Source of the DNA: Parietichytrium sp. I65-24A | Taxonomy: Eukaryota > Sar > Bigyra > Thraustochytrida > Thraustochytriidae | Direction: 5' to 3' | NCBI GenBank assembly: GCA_012862575.1 | Contig: BLSF01000006.1 | Span: 833,206 to 897,205 of the forward strand | Length of the DNA: 64,000 bases | Part shown: in pieces, positions 55,411 to 64,000 of the stretch | How positions within the stretch are numbered: the stretch's first letter is position 1 | Layout: each line of letters opens with the position of its first letter | The notes under the pieces: generated by a model | What the model saw: the letters and a program-made list of their open reading frames with translations, nothing else | Database searches by the model: none | What the model was told of the DNA's origin: nothing | Translations under genes and position numbers: made by a program

Positions 55411-58400
55411 CTAGTTTGCTGAAGAAGATGAAGACGAGGAAGACTTTTTCATTTCCTTGACCAAGCCGGAGAAGATCGAGTCCTCCTTTTGGATGAGCTC
55501 GTCTGGTGCCGCAAACTCCTTGAGAACCCCGGCATCCATGACTGCAATTTTATCAGCTTCCATAATTGTGGTGAGACGGTGAGCAATCGTGAGGACGGTG
55601 GAAGAGCTAAATTCTCTTCGGATAGTCGTGTGAATCAGCTCGTCGGTGAAGTTGTCGATACCGCTGGTCGCTTCGTCGCACAGAATGATTTTACATTTTC
55701 TTAGAATCACTCGCGCAATACAGATCAGCTGGCGCTGTCCAAAGCTAAAGTTGGAGCCCCCCTCGGTGATTTCAGTGGCGAGCTTCTTGTCAAGATTTTG
55801 CACATACTCCTTCAACTGAGTGTGCTCAAGGGCTACCCAGATTTCTTCATCGCTGTACCTCTGAAGTGGGTCCAAATTCTCTCGCAGAGTTCCGGTAAAC
55901 ATGACTGGGTCTTGTGGAATGATGGCACAAGTTTGGCGTAACCTTTCGAGACCAAAAAGCTGCAAGTCGTAACCGTCCACCAGAACTCTTCCCTTGGCTG
56001 GCTCAAGAAGTCGCAGGAGAAGCGAGAATGTAGTGCTCTTTCCGCTTCCAGTCCTTCCGACAACTCCAATCTTTTCGCCGGCCTGGACTTTGAAGGTGAG
56101 ACCGCGAAGGACAAAGTCAAGGTTGGGACGGTATTTTGCCCACACATCTTCGAACACGATTTCTCCTTCGGTTGGCCACTGATCCTGCGGAGGAACCTTG
56201 GAAGGCTCAGGGTCGTGATCCACACCTTCTGTAGGGAGGTCGATGTATTCGTTCACGCGCTCCACACTCACCGCATCAGTCTCCAACATGGCGATGATCC
56301 GAATTGTCCACGACATTGCAGTGCTAATAAAGGTGGCGTAGTTGATCACCATCGCGCTATACGCCGGAGAAAGCTCACCTTTGAGCAGAATTGCAAACAA
56401 GGCGGTAATTCCGACGAAAAGCGCGCCGATAGTTTCCAGGCGGATGCTGAGCCACCGGTTGCTGGAGTAGTTCATGTAAGCTGTTGAGAGTTGGCGCCTA
56501 AGCTTGGATTGATTTGTTGCACAGAACCTGCTGGTGGCAAAGTACGCTCGGATGGTGCTCAGGCCGTCGAGGGATTCCGTAAAGTGACTGTAGATAGGAG
56601 AGCGCAAAATTGAGTCCAGGCGCTTGATTTGCCTGCTCGTCGCTACAAAGTACTTTTGGATGTACCAAAGAGCCACGAAGAAGAATGGTGTCATCGCCAA
56701 TATCTGCGGAATAAAAACAGCAACTGTGACCACCGTTGCAAGAAGATATACCCCGGTTTGGAAGAGGTCGAGAACCTCCATGGGAATCTTCTCATCCACC
56801 GCGTAGATATCCTTGCTGAAGCGGTTGATAATTCGCCCAAGAGGGGTCGTGTCAAAAAACGACATTGGAGCGCGAAACACCGTGTCCATCATGCCTTGGT
56901 GGAGCTTTCGCGAGGCCCGCATGGCTACAAGCATCGTAACAAGAACAGAAACACCAGTTCCAAACAAGCTGCCGAAATTCAGAGCGGTGTAGACCCCGAG
57001 GTAGAAAACAATGTCGTCACCGCCGCCAGTGCTCATTTCCTGACTCCAATGCGTAATCCATGCTATAGAGAGACTTTCGAACGCGTGGCGCGCGACGATG
57101 AGGATGAGCACTCCGGACATGAGTCCCAAACCACCAATAGATTCAAGGTACTTGAAATAAACTTGCCAGGATACCTGTCCAACAAACACTTGCTCTTCGT
57201 TGTCGTCATCTTCCACAGCAGGCTTCTCACTAGATGGTTCATCTGCGTGTTCAGTAGCCCCATCGGTGGCGGGATTTTCGGCAGTCTCGTGCTCCTCGTC
57301 GTGATGTTCCACCCGAAGCGAGAGTCTCATGAGTTCCGAGTCTGGCTTCGCAGTGATCTGCGCGTATGTACCCTGCTCAACGATCGAACCGCCCTTCATT
57401 ACCATCACGCAGTCCGCCTCGCGGGCAAATTTCAGAGCGTGCGTTACAAGCACAACTGTGCGTTTGCGATTAGTGATAGGGTGCGGCTCTTTCAGAATTC
57501 CTCTGAAACAATTTTTCCACAGATGAGCACCAACGTGCTCGTCCACCGCCTCAAAACAGGTCTCCAACAGCAGGATGTCCGAGCGGGAGTACACAGCGCG
57601 CGCAAGCGCAATACGGGCTTTCTGTCCTCCGCTCAGATTGATCCCGCGCTCACCAATAGAACTCATGTCCCCTTTCGGAAGCTGTTGAAAGTCGGGCAGC
57701 AGGCAACAGGCACGCGTCACCTTCGAGTACCATTTCTGATCAAACGGTTGCCCAAACAAGATATTGTCCTTGACGGTCGCATTTTGAATCCACGGAACCT
57801 GCGCAGCATAGGCAATGGACCCAACTACGGAGACAGCCGGTACCGGGTCCAATTTGGGTTGCAGCTCACTGATGAGCATCGCCATGAGGGCAGACTTTCC
57901 ACTTCCTACCTCCCCGGTCACCAAGCAAAGGTCGCCCTCGTTAACCTGGAAATTGAGGTCGCGAAGAGCGACATTTTTGCGCTGGTCATCCCAATAGAAA
58001 GTCGCATCCTTTGCTTGAATACTAACACCCTCCTGCACAGGGCAGTTTTGCCGAACCTTTTCGAGAGTCTCCACGTCCAGCTCCTCGCCTTCCAAAAAGC
58101 TTGCCACGCGCCTGATCGACACGAAGGCTTCCACCATGTTTGAGAACATGTGCGGGAGGACCGACAGCGGAAACTCGATCAGATACATCAAATTGAGCAC
58201 AGTCAACACCCGTGGGGGATCAAGCTCTCCGCCGACCATAGTGTATATGGAGAAGGTCCCAACCATGAGTATGATCGGTGATGCGGACCAAGACACCCAC
58301 GAGCAAGAGACCAACCAGGCGTTGGTGCGGAGCGCAGAGAGCTCCACCTCGCGCTTCTCGGCAATTCTGTCGATGTAGTTGCGAATCCAGCCATACATTT

Positions 58401-60042
58401 TGAGGACTTTCATCGAAGAAAGCGCTTCAGTTGTGGCGCGGACCCTTTCGTCCCGCTTCTTCATTATATCCGTCTGCACCTTATCCATGTACGAGGTTTG
58501 CAAGGTGGTTAGAGGTGAGAAAATAAACAAAACGCCGGCCACTGAGATGAGAACGCTGTATCCCACCTCCGCATATAAAAAGTAGATCGCAAGGCCCACT
58601 TGCAGAGGGGCTGCCCACACGAGATTCATGTCCTGCATGAAGGAGTCTGCTACTCTTTCTGCGTCCGTGGTCATAAGATTGACCGCTTCTCCGTTTGTTC
58701 GCTTTTGTTTGGCGCTTGGGGTGAGTCTCAAGGACTTGCGGAAGACAGCCAACACCATCGTTGAGCGCACGCGCATCCCACCACGAATCTCATATTGGAA
58801 GTACACCTGGGTAAGAATTGAGCTGGAGAGCATGCTGCCAAACATGAGAAAAACTAAGAGAAAGCCTTCCTCAGCCGGCGCATCCTTGTCCTGGAGGAAT
58901 TTGGTGAGCGCCTTGAGAAGTTGAGGGAGCGCGAATTTGGCAGCGAGAGAAAGAATCAGGAGAGGGATCGAATACAAGAACGGCGTTGCGACACCACTCT
59001 TGATCAGGCTGCGCATCAAAAGCCATGGGTCAGCTTTCGCGATATCCTTTTCTACCAATTCTTTCCGCTTCTCCTCATCGATTTCAGCGCTAGGTTCTTC
59101 CGAGGGGAGAGGTTCGTACGATCCGGCTTGGCTCTCACCACTGTTTGCCAAGGCTTGCTTCTTTGCTTTGAGTTTCTCCGAGTAGAAAGTTGAAAAAGCC
59201 TCATAAAGAGGAGCAGGCTCATCCTCTTTCATGAGCCTTGGAAAATCCGTGACGTCCAGTGTTCGATTGTAGCCGGTGTTGATTAGAGGGGTCGCCCACG
59301 AGAACGTCAGAGTCGAGAGCAGACCTGCATCCTGCTCTTTCGACCGTGGCCGCCGGTTGTACTCGTCAGTAGCCTTTGACGCGTTTTCGACGTCATCGGT
59401 CTCTGACTCGATCGCTCCACCATGTGAACTGTTCGACTCCAGGGACGACTCATCGCTGTCTCCAACCAGAAACACACGAAGGTCGTCCTCAGGAGCCACA
59501 GCCTTAAGGTCTCTTCTCAGCTGCTTGGCATCGCGGTTGAAGCATACGGAGCAGAAGCTTGCCAGAGACTTTGCTGCAAACCTCCCGTAAATGAGACCCA
59601 GCGAGAGTCTCTTGTTATCCGACAATTCGTCGTCCGCAGCGTATTCACCAGAGGCGAACCAGACGATAGCACACTCTCCAATCACTTGGAGCACTGTGAA
59701 GGTGCGCACCCACATGCCCTCCCGGGAGCCCATTCTGACCTCGTGGGTCAGCCACACCAGGGCAAGGCCGATCCATGCGACGGCATCTGCAGCCACAAGC
59801 GCTGCGTCTGTCCACTCGAAGCTTCGTTCGGTGAAGTGTTGCAAAACCAAGACTTGCATGACGCTAAATCCTCCTGCAAGAACGAAGAGCACCGCCCTCG
59901 CCCAGTCGATTCCTTGGGCAACTTTCCATGCTTTCCAAATTGAAGTACGCTTTCCGCTGTTCCCACCCCTACAAATATCTCTCAAGCTGCACACCGTCGC
60001 CAAAGCCACGCTCGGTGCAAGACATGCCAGAGCCGTCGTCAT
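55411..60042 (-). CDS. ABCC (MRP-type) full-length ABC transporter
   Basis: The frame opens at TTG 60084; the first ATG at 60042 gives 1543 residues. Order: an N-terminal membrane region of several helices (TMD0-like, ~1-170), a linker, TMD1 (~325-620), NBD1, an acidic linker (~900-950), TMD2 (~965-1260), NBD2. NBD1 has Walker A GEVGSGKSA (~712) and signature LSGGQKARIALARA (~800), but its Walker B region reads ILLLETCFEAVDEHVG where MRPs have an LFDD-type pair, so both acidic positions differ. NBD2 has GRTGSGKST (~1327), FSFGQRQL and an intact Walker B with catalytic Glu (IILCDEATSGID). The protein ends in poly-Ser. It should export organic anions or glutathione conjugates across plasma or vacuolar membrane; substrate unknown. 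Confidence 0.93.
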   Translation of the reverse strand: MTTALACLAPSVALATVCSLRDICRGGNSGKRTSIWKAWKVAQGIDWARAVLFVLAGGFSVMQVLVLQHFTERSFEWTDAALVAADAVAWIGLALVWLTHEVRMGSREGMWVRTFTVLQVIGECAIVWFASGEYAADDELSDNKRLSLGLIYGRFAAKSLASFCSVCFNRDAKQLRRDLKAVAPEDDLRVFLVGDSDESSLESNSSHGGAIESETDDVENASKATDEYNRRPRSKEQDAGLLSTLTFSWATPLINTGYNRTLDVTDFPRLMKEDEPAPLYEAFSTFYSEKLKAKKQALANSGESQAGSYEPLPSEEPSAEIDEEKRKELVEKDIAKADPWLLMRSLIKSGVATPFLYSIPLLILSLAAKFALPQLLKALTKFLQDKDAPAEEGFLLVFLMFGSMLSSSILTQVYFQYEIRGGMRVRSTMVLAVFRKSLRLTPSAKQKRTNGEAVNLMTTDAERVADSFMQDMNLVWAAPLQVGLAIYFLYAEVGYSVLISVAGVLFIFSPLTTLQTSYMDKVQTDIMKKRDERVRATTEALSSMKVLKMYGWIRNYIDRIAEKREVELSALRTNAWLVSCSWVSWSASPIILMVGTFSIYTMVGGELDPPRVLTVLNLMYLIEFPLSVLPHMFSNMVEAFVSIRRVASFLEGEELDVETLEKVRQNCPVQEGVSIQAKDATFYWDDQRKNVALRDLNFQVNEGDLCLVTGEVGSGKSALMAMLISELQPKLDPVPAVSVVGSIAYAAQVPWIQNATVKDNILFGQPFDQKWYSKVTRACCLLPDFQQLPKGDMSSIGERGINLSGGQKARIALARAVYSRSDILLLETCFEAVDEHVGAHLWKNCFRGILKEPHPITNRKRTVVLVTHALKFAREADCVMVMKGGSIVEQGTYAQITAKPDSELMRLSLRVEHHDEEHETAENPATDGATEHADEPSSEKPAVEDDDNEEQVFVGQVSWQVYFKYLESIGGLGLMSGVLILIVARHAFESLSIAWITHWSQEMSTGGGDDIVFYLGVYTALNFGSLFGTGVSVLVTMLVAMRASRKLHQGMMDTVFRAPMSFFDTTPLGRIINRFSKDIYAVDEKIPMEVLDLFQTGVYLLATVVTVAVFIPQILAMTPFFFVALWYIQKYFVATSRQIKRLDSILRSPIYSHFTESLDGLSTIRAYFATSRFCATNQSKLRRQLSTAYMNYSSNRWLSIRLETIGALFVGITALFAILLKGELSPAYSAMVINYATFISTAMSWTIRIIAMLETDAVSVERVNEYIDLPTEGVDHDPEPSKVPPQDQWPTEGEIVFEDVWAKYRPNLDFVLRGLTFKVQAGEKIGVVGRTGSGKSTTFSLLLRLLEPAKGRVLVDGYDLQLFGLERLRQTCAIIPQDPVMFTGTLRENLDPLQRYSDEEIWVALEHTQLKEYVQNLDKKLATEITEGGSNFSFGQRQLICIARVILRKCKIILCDEATSGIDNFTDELIHTTIRREFSSSTVLTIAHRLTTIMEADKIAVMDAGVLKEFAAPDELIQKEDSIFSGLVKEMKKSSSSSSSSAN

Positions 60043-62512
60043 CTTTGTTTGTCCCGCGCTCGCCTCGTCGAAGCGAAGGCTCAAGTGAACCTAAACTATT
60101 CTTCCGCTTGCGCTTTTTTCGATTTCCACTGCCGCGCTCCGTCGCCAGACTCTAGCTTGTGTTTTTCTTTCTCTCTTTCTCTCTTTCTCACCGACTGAGC
60201 TTGCTGCTCCACTGCGTTTGGGGTCTGCCGGTGTTCCGTTCAACGCTTGGCGCCAAGTTCCGCTGATCTCAGAGCTTCGGCACAGAACTCGCTGCCTTCG
60301 TCTTCGTCTTCGTCTTTGTTTTTGTCTTTGTCTTTGTCTTGGACTTTATTTTTTTTCTCCCTCCCTCTGTGCCGAGGCCGAAAAGTGTGAACAAGGTGTG
60401 ACTGCTCCACTCGCCTGTGTGCCTGCAGTGAGCGGTCCGCAAAACAAAGCTTCGCAACCGCAACCGCAGAGTCGATATCGAAACTGAAACTTTGATGGCC
60501 AACTGGTGCGCAAAGCACGAGCGCCGTTTCCGAAACAAGGCAAACAAGGCAAGCTCGCTTTGCAGGCACTTTGCACTTTGCACTTTGACTCTTACCGTGC
60601 AGAGAGGATTGGTAGCAAAACAAACAAACAAGCGACAGTGTGCGGCGGAGACCGTAGCGAATCGCAGTAGCCCGTGGAATGAGATATCGGTCGTAGCTGG
60701 TGGCAGGCTGGTTCGCGCGACTGCTGACAACTTGGCAGGAACATTGACTGCGAATGTGCCGAGCCTTGGCTTTCGTTTGTGTGTCATTGACGACCAACCT
60801 TTCATGTTGTTTGTCGAATTTTCATTGGATTCACGTGTGAGGATGTCGCTGGCGCGGGAATGTGCGACTTGGAGCGATGAAAAGCAAACAGCACAGGCCT
60901 CTTCCAACTAGTAAGTTACAGTACGCGACTTGAGAGTCTTGCTCCCACCAATCGCTTTCGCGATACTAAATACTCACCAGTGTGCACCTGATTCCATTTA
61001 CAGCTGAGTCACTGTTACAGCAGTCACATCCCGAACTGGCTGTGGACGGCGACTGTGTCGGTGGCAACAGTGCGTGTGGAGGCACTAGTACTAGTACTTG
61101 CCACGTTTCTAGTTTTGGGACTCTTGACTCGAACATTCACGGCACTCACACAAGTTGTCAAGAGCAACAATAGCAACAACGTGCATTCGTGCGCGTGGGC
61201 GGCCATTAATTTGCTCCGCTACGGCAACTGGTTGGTCCGTAGCTCCTCTGGCTCAAGTGGCAACTGGCTCGAGTGGCGGGGAACGATGAGCGAACAGCGC
61301 CGAGTGGAGCGTGGAAGCCGCCACTGTGTGCCATTTCCTACTGACACCAATTGCTCGTACACTTGGAACTGAGTTCACTATCCACACAAGCCAATCGAAG
61401 CATCGATGCGGCGTGTGTTGGGACTGGGACTCGAAGCCATCGACATCGACAAAAAAGTAAATGCGCCAGTACTTGTTGAGTACCAGTACTGAAAGTGAGT
61501 ACTAGTATCAGCTCAGCGCTCCATGAACGAGCGGTCCGGGATGGCAACGGTTGTTCAGCTGTGTTCAGCTGTTGGATCATCATCAAGTTGGGTAAGTAGT
61601 GTCTTCAGTGTCTTCCGGATTCTTCCGGCCTTTTGGGAGAGGGAATGGAGAGGGGATCTTTTGCGATCTTTACAAGACTCGAAGCGCCCTTTTGCACCGG
61701 CACTCCGGCCCTCCATCCCAACCGGTGACCAGCCGTTCTTCAAGTTGCCCTTGATCTCTCTTAATAACTACTCGATCAAGACCACTTGATCAAGATCAAA
61801 AGATAAACTTATCATGTCTTGTTCAGTGAGTTGATTTTCAAAGTGTTGAAATAAGTTGTAACCAAAAGACCAGCCGATCGAAAAAGTAAGAAGTAAATTA
61901 CCTAACAGTAAACATCCAGTCTCTAGCGTAGACAAACTTAGCTCGAAAGAGTACCAAAGAAGGAAAAGTCTTAGTGGGCGACTCCTGTTCTTGAAGGTGT
62001 GCGAGGTGTGCGTGTATCTTGGGGGAGCGTTTCGAGATGGTTCTTCTAGCTGTAGTGTTTTGAGAGGTGCTCTGCGACGTCGGGTCCGAATCAAGGAGTG
62101 GGTTCTGGTGGCAGGGTCCGAGCCAAGGTTGGAGAAAGAGCAAAGATGGCCTCGAAGATGTCAGCCAAGCGGGCGACTCTTTCTGCGAGAGAGAGGTTGT
62201 TGCTCAGAGCGGGCGGGCCTGCGTCAGCTTGAAGAGTGATGTTCTGCGAGGCCATTCATGTTTGCACAGCTGATGGAGAAACGATTCAAAACCTGAGCGT
62301 GGAGACTTTCTGCCCTCTTCGGAAACGGCTCTGAAAGTCAATGTCGCACAAGTATAAACCGAGGGCGCTCCTCGATGAGAGGTATCAGAAGTTGTCAACA
62401 TGTTAACATAATTATTATATTCGTGAGCTCTTCCTCATATACATTTCTGGTAGTCGCAATGCTTTTCGAGAACAGAGACGCACCAGTCTCAACTCTACTT
62501 GCAGCGCGATGA
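60043..62512. other. Intergenic region of about 2.5 kb, no gene seen
   Basis: It includes the ABCC promoter side with a TTTCTCTC tract (60165-60189) and a GTCTTT array (60297-60342), both purine-rich on the ABCC sense strand. TACTAGTA palindromes lie at 61089-61096 and 61500-61507. A 139-codon frame (ATG at 60495) has no recognisable features and I do not call it. Confidence 0.5.
60297..60342 (-). repeat. (AAAGAC)n / (GAAGAC)n hexanucleotide repeat
   Basis: Seven hexamers of GTCTTT/GTCTTC on the + strand, i.e. AAAGAC/GAAGAC on the ABCC sense strand, about 255-300 bp upstream of its ATG. Same unit and relative position as the array upstream of the GTPase gene. Confidence 0.85.
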
Positions 62513-64000
62513 TTATGTGGAGAAATACTCGCTATATTCTCTGGTGTAATCAGGAGTGGAGTACTCACCGTTGCCACCACCACCACCAGAGTAGTGACCA
62601 CCAGAGGAGTAGTCACCATCATCATCATCGCCAGAGCCAGAGTAATCGCCTCCATCATCATCATCATCATCATCAGAATCATAATCATCGTCATCAGAAT
62701 CATAATCATCGTCATCAGAGGAGCTGTACTCTCCACCTTCATCAACGCACTCAGAGTTGCTAGAATCCCAAGAGCAGCCTTCCACTTTTCCGTCTTCGCA
62801 CAATGACTTCGAGGTGAGATCAGCGCATTCCACATCTGCCAGTGCTTTGCATTCCGAGCTGGAAATCGCAAAGCATGGGCCATCGGAGACCGCTGCAAGG
62901 TTCTTGCCGCAGTAGGTAGACGAGGTGTAGTTTGCACAAGTCCACGCGCTCGCACTCTCGCTGGTGACGCAAGTCTTGGCTTTGCTGTCCAACGGGTATT
63001 GGAAGGAGCAATTGTCCTTCTTGGTGCAGACAGAAGAAAAGGTGTCCACAGCCTCGCAAGAAGCCTCAGTGTACGGCACGCAAATACTGTCCTCGTAGAC
63101 GCAAGGACCATCGGACAATTTGTAAGAATCTGCGACACAGGTGGCTTTGCTTGGGTAGTCACCGCAAGTCCAGGAATCCACCTCCTCCTGGCTCATGCAG
63201 CGAGCAGTGGATCCGTCGATTGGCTTGATGAACGTACACTCGCTCTTTTTGGAGCACTTGGACTTATCCGTCCCGATATCATCGCACGAAGCTTCGGAAA
63301 GCGCCATGCAGCTTCCAGAAGAGCTGTAAAGGCAGGGAGCGTCTGCCACCTTACTGAGATCAGCATTGCAGAAGCCAGAGTTGCTGTATTGGTCGCATGT
63401 CCACTCCGCGACATCGGTGTTGTTGAAGCATGATTTGCCCTTGGTGTTGAGCCTGACGCGATAAGAACACTCATCATTTTTTGCGCATCTCTTGCTGCTG
63501 GAATAGTCCTCACATTCCAAGTCTGCCGTCGCTTTGCACTCTTTGGAAGGAGTATAAGTGCATGGCCCGTCCGAAACCTTCCTTCTGTTCTTCGAACAGT
63601 CCGACTTGGTCGCGTATTGCGAGCAAGTCCAAGAGTTAACGTCAGCCTTCGTGTAGCATCTTTTTGACTTCTCTCCAATGTATGTCCCATATTTGCACTC
63701 GGTGTTGGCTTTGCAAAGATTCTTGTTCTTAGCGAAATCTTCGCAGGTCGCTGAGCCAAGAGAAGCACACTCGGACCCGGACACAAAGCATGGGGCGTCT
63801 GGTACGGACGATGGGTCTTTGGTACATGTCTTGGTGGAGTAGCTCGAGCATGTCCAGGTTTCTGGAATCCCTGCGTCCATGCAGACTTCAGCTCCGCCAT
63901 CCACTGGAGCGCTTACGACGCAGCTACTATCTCCTGCGCAATCACTGGTGGCGAGATCCTCACAGGTCTTTTCGGCCTCAGCAATGCACTTGCCCAGGGC
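62513..64000 (-). CDS. Modular Cys-rich protein with Asp/Gly/Ser-rich acidic tail (N terminus beyond window)
   Basis: The frame is open without a break to the window edge (495 residues seen), so the first in-window start-like codon (GTG 63904) is not the true start. Five full modules and part of a sixth repeat every ~73-76 residues. Each runs from WTC...Y to the next WTC, with eight Cys and a conserved V(S/A)D(G/A)PC centre. After the last module comes a ~70-residue tail rich in Asp, Ser, Gly and Tyr (DYDSDDDDYDSDDDD then YSSGGHYSGGGGGNGEY), partly encoded by a 21-bp tandem repeat. The spacing implies disulphide-bonded, probably extracellular domains; the tail could bind calcium or cations. 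No family recognised; the signal peptide would lie outside the window. Confidence 0.8.
   Translation of the reverse strand, partial: ALGKCIAEAEKTCEDLATSDCAGDSSCVVSAPVDGGAEVCMDAGIPETWTCSSYSTKTCTKDPSSVPDAPCFVSGSECASLGSATCEDFAKNKNLCKANTECKYGTYIGEKSKRCYTKADVNSWTCSQYATKSDCSKNRRKVSDGPCTYTPSKECKATADLECEDYSSSKRCAKNDECSYRVRLNTKGKSCFNNTDVAEWTCDQYSNSGFCNADLSKVADAPCLYSSSGSCMALSEASCDDIGTDKSKCSKKSECTFIKPIDGSTARCMSQEEVDSWTCGDYPSKATCVADSYKLSDGPCVYEDSICVPYTEASCEAVDTFSSVCTKKDNCSFQYPLDSKAKTCVTSESASAWTCANYTSSTYCGKNLAAVSDGPCFAISSSECKALADVECADLTSKSLCEDGKVEGCSWDSSNSECVDEGGEYSSSDDDDYDSDDDDYDSDDDDDDDGGDYSGSGDDDDGDYSSGGHYSGGGGGNGEYSTPDYTREYSEYFST
62671..62712. repeat. 21-bp tandem repeat encoding Asp/Ser/Tyr units
   Basis: Two perfect copies of a 21-bp unit (start CATCAGAATCATAATC) at 62671-62691 and 62692-62712, coding DYDSDDD-type heptapeptides in the acidic tail of the Cys-rich protein. 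Confidence 0.9.

Noticed and set aside
56629-58143. 504-codon + strand frame inside the ABCC gene
   Set aside because: Antisense shadow of a confident transporter; no motif, and it does not begin at a credible start.
60240-60911. 139- to 212-codon frames on both strands upstream of the ABCC gene
   Set aside because: Partly coded by the hexamer repeat, mutually overlapping, no recognisable features.

Overview
This is nuclear DNA from a eukaryote. It holds dynactin p25, Nup93, a UBE2D-type E2, a kinesin-14, a full-length ABCC transporter, CAAX-tailed proteins and spliceosomal introns with GT-AG ends. Most genes are single-exon, GC is moderate and both strands are used. Flagellate-type proteins (Sfi1 repeats, MORN repeats) occur with fungal/bacterial-type leucine biosynthesis. 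This fits an intron-poor heterotrophic protist, most likely a stramenopile (thraustochytrid- or oomycete-like). That placement is inference from gene style, not from a marker gene.

Layout. A secreted ADAM-like metalloprotease (258-2150, -) is followed by about 10.9 kb in which I find no gene, only microsatellites, an assembly gap (25 N) and non-coding-looking DNA. A dense block follows: a 2332-residue helical-repeat protein (+), an Sfi1-type centrin-binding repeat protein (-), a CAAX-tailed small GTPase (+), an ankyrin/WW-like/coiled-coil kinesin-14 (-), a three-exon dynactin p25 (+), a UBE2D-type E2 (-), and then, after 2.4 kb of repeats, Nup93 (+). After another 2.4 kb gap come a MORN-adenylate kinase fusion (+), a HAD phosphatase with a presequence-like N terminus (-), a Cys-rich two-TM protein (-), 3-isopropylmalate dehydrogenase (+), a two-exon small gene (-), a tentative two-exon small gene (+), a CAAX-tailed coiled-coil protein with one intron (-), another coiled-coil protein (+), an ABCC transporter (-) and a Cys-rich modular protein with an Asp-rich tail that runs off the right edge (-).

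Starts and introns. Several long open frames begin at GTG or TTG. I moved these to the first in-frame ATG because eukaryotic initiation at those codons is unlikely. Three genes (DCTN5, the CAAX coiled-coil gene and the 96-residue gene) need introns of 50-90 bp to make sense. A fourth intron (141 bp) is proposed in a tentative gene.

Together. Many products belong to the cytoskeleton or membrane-cytoskeleton interface (kinesin-14, dynactin p25, Sfi1-like, MORN-AK, lipid-modified GTPase and coiled-coil proteins). Nothing shows that they form one functional cluster. The most notable non-gene signals are an over-represented palindrome, TACTAGTA, found only between genes, and purine-rich tracts on the sense strand upstream of many start codons.
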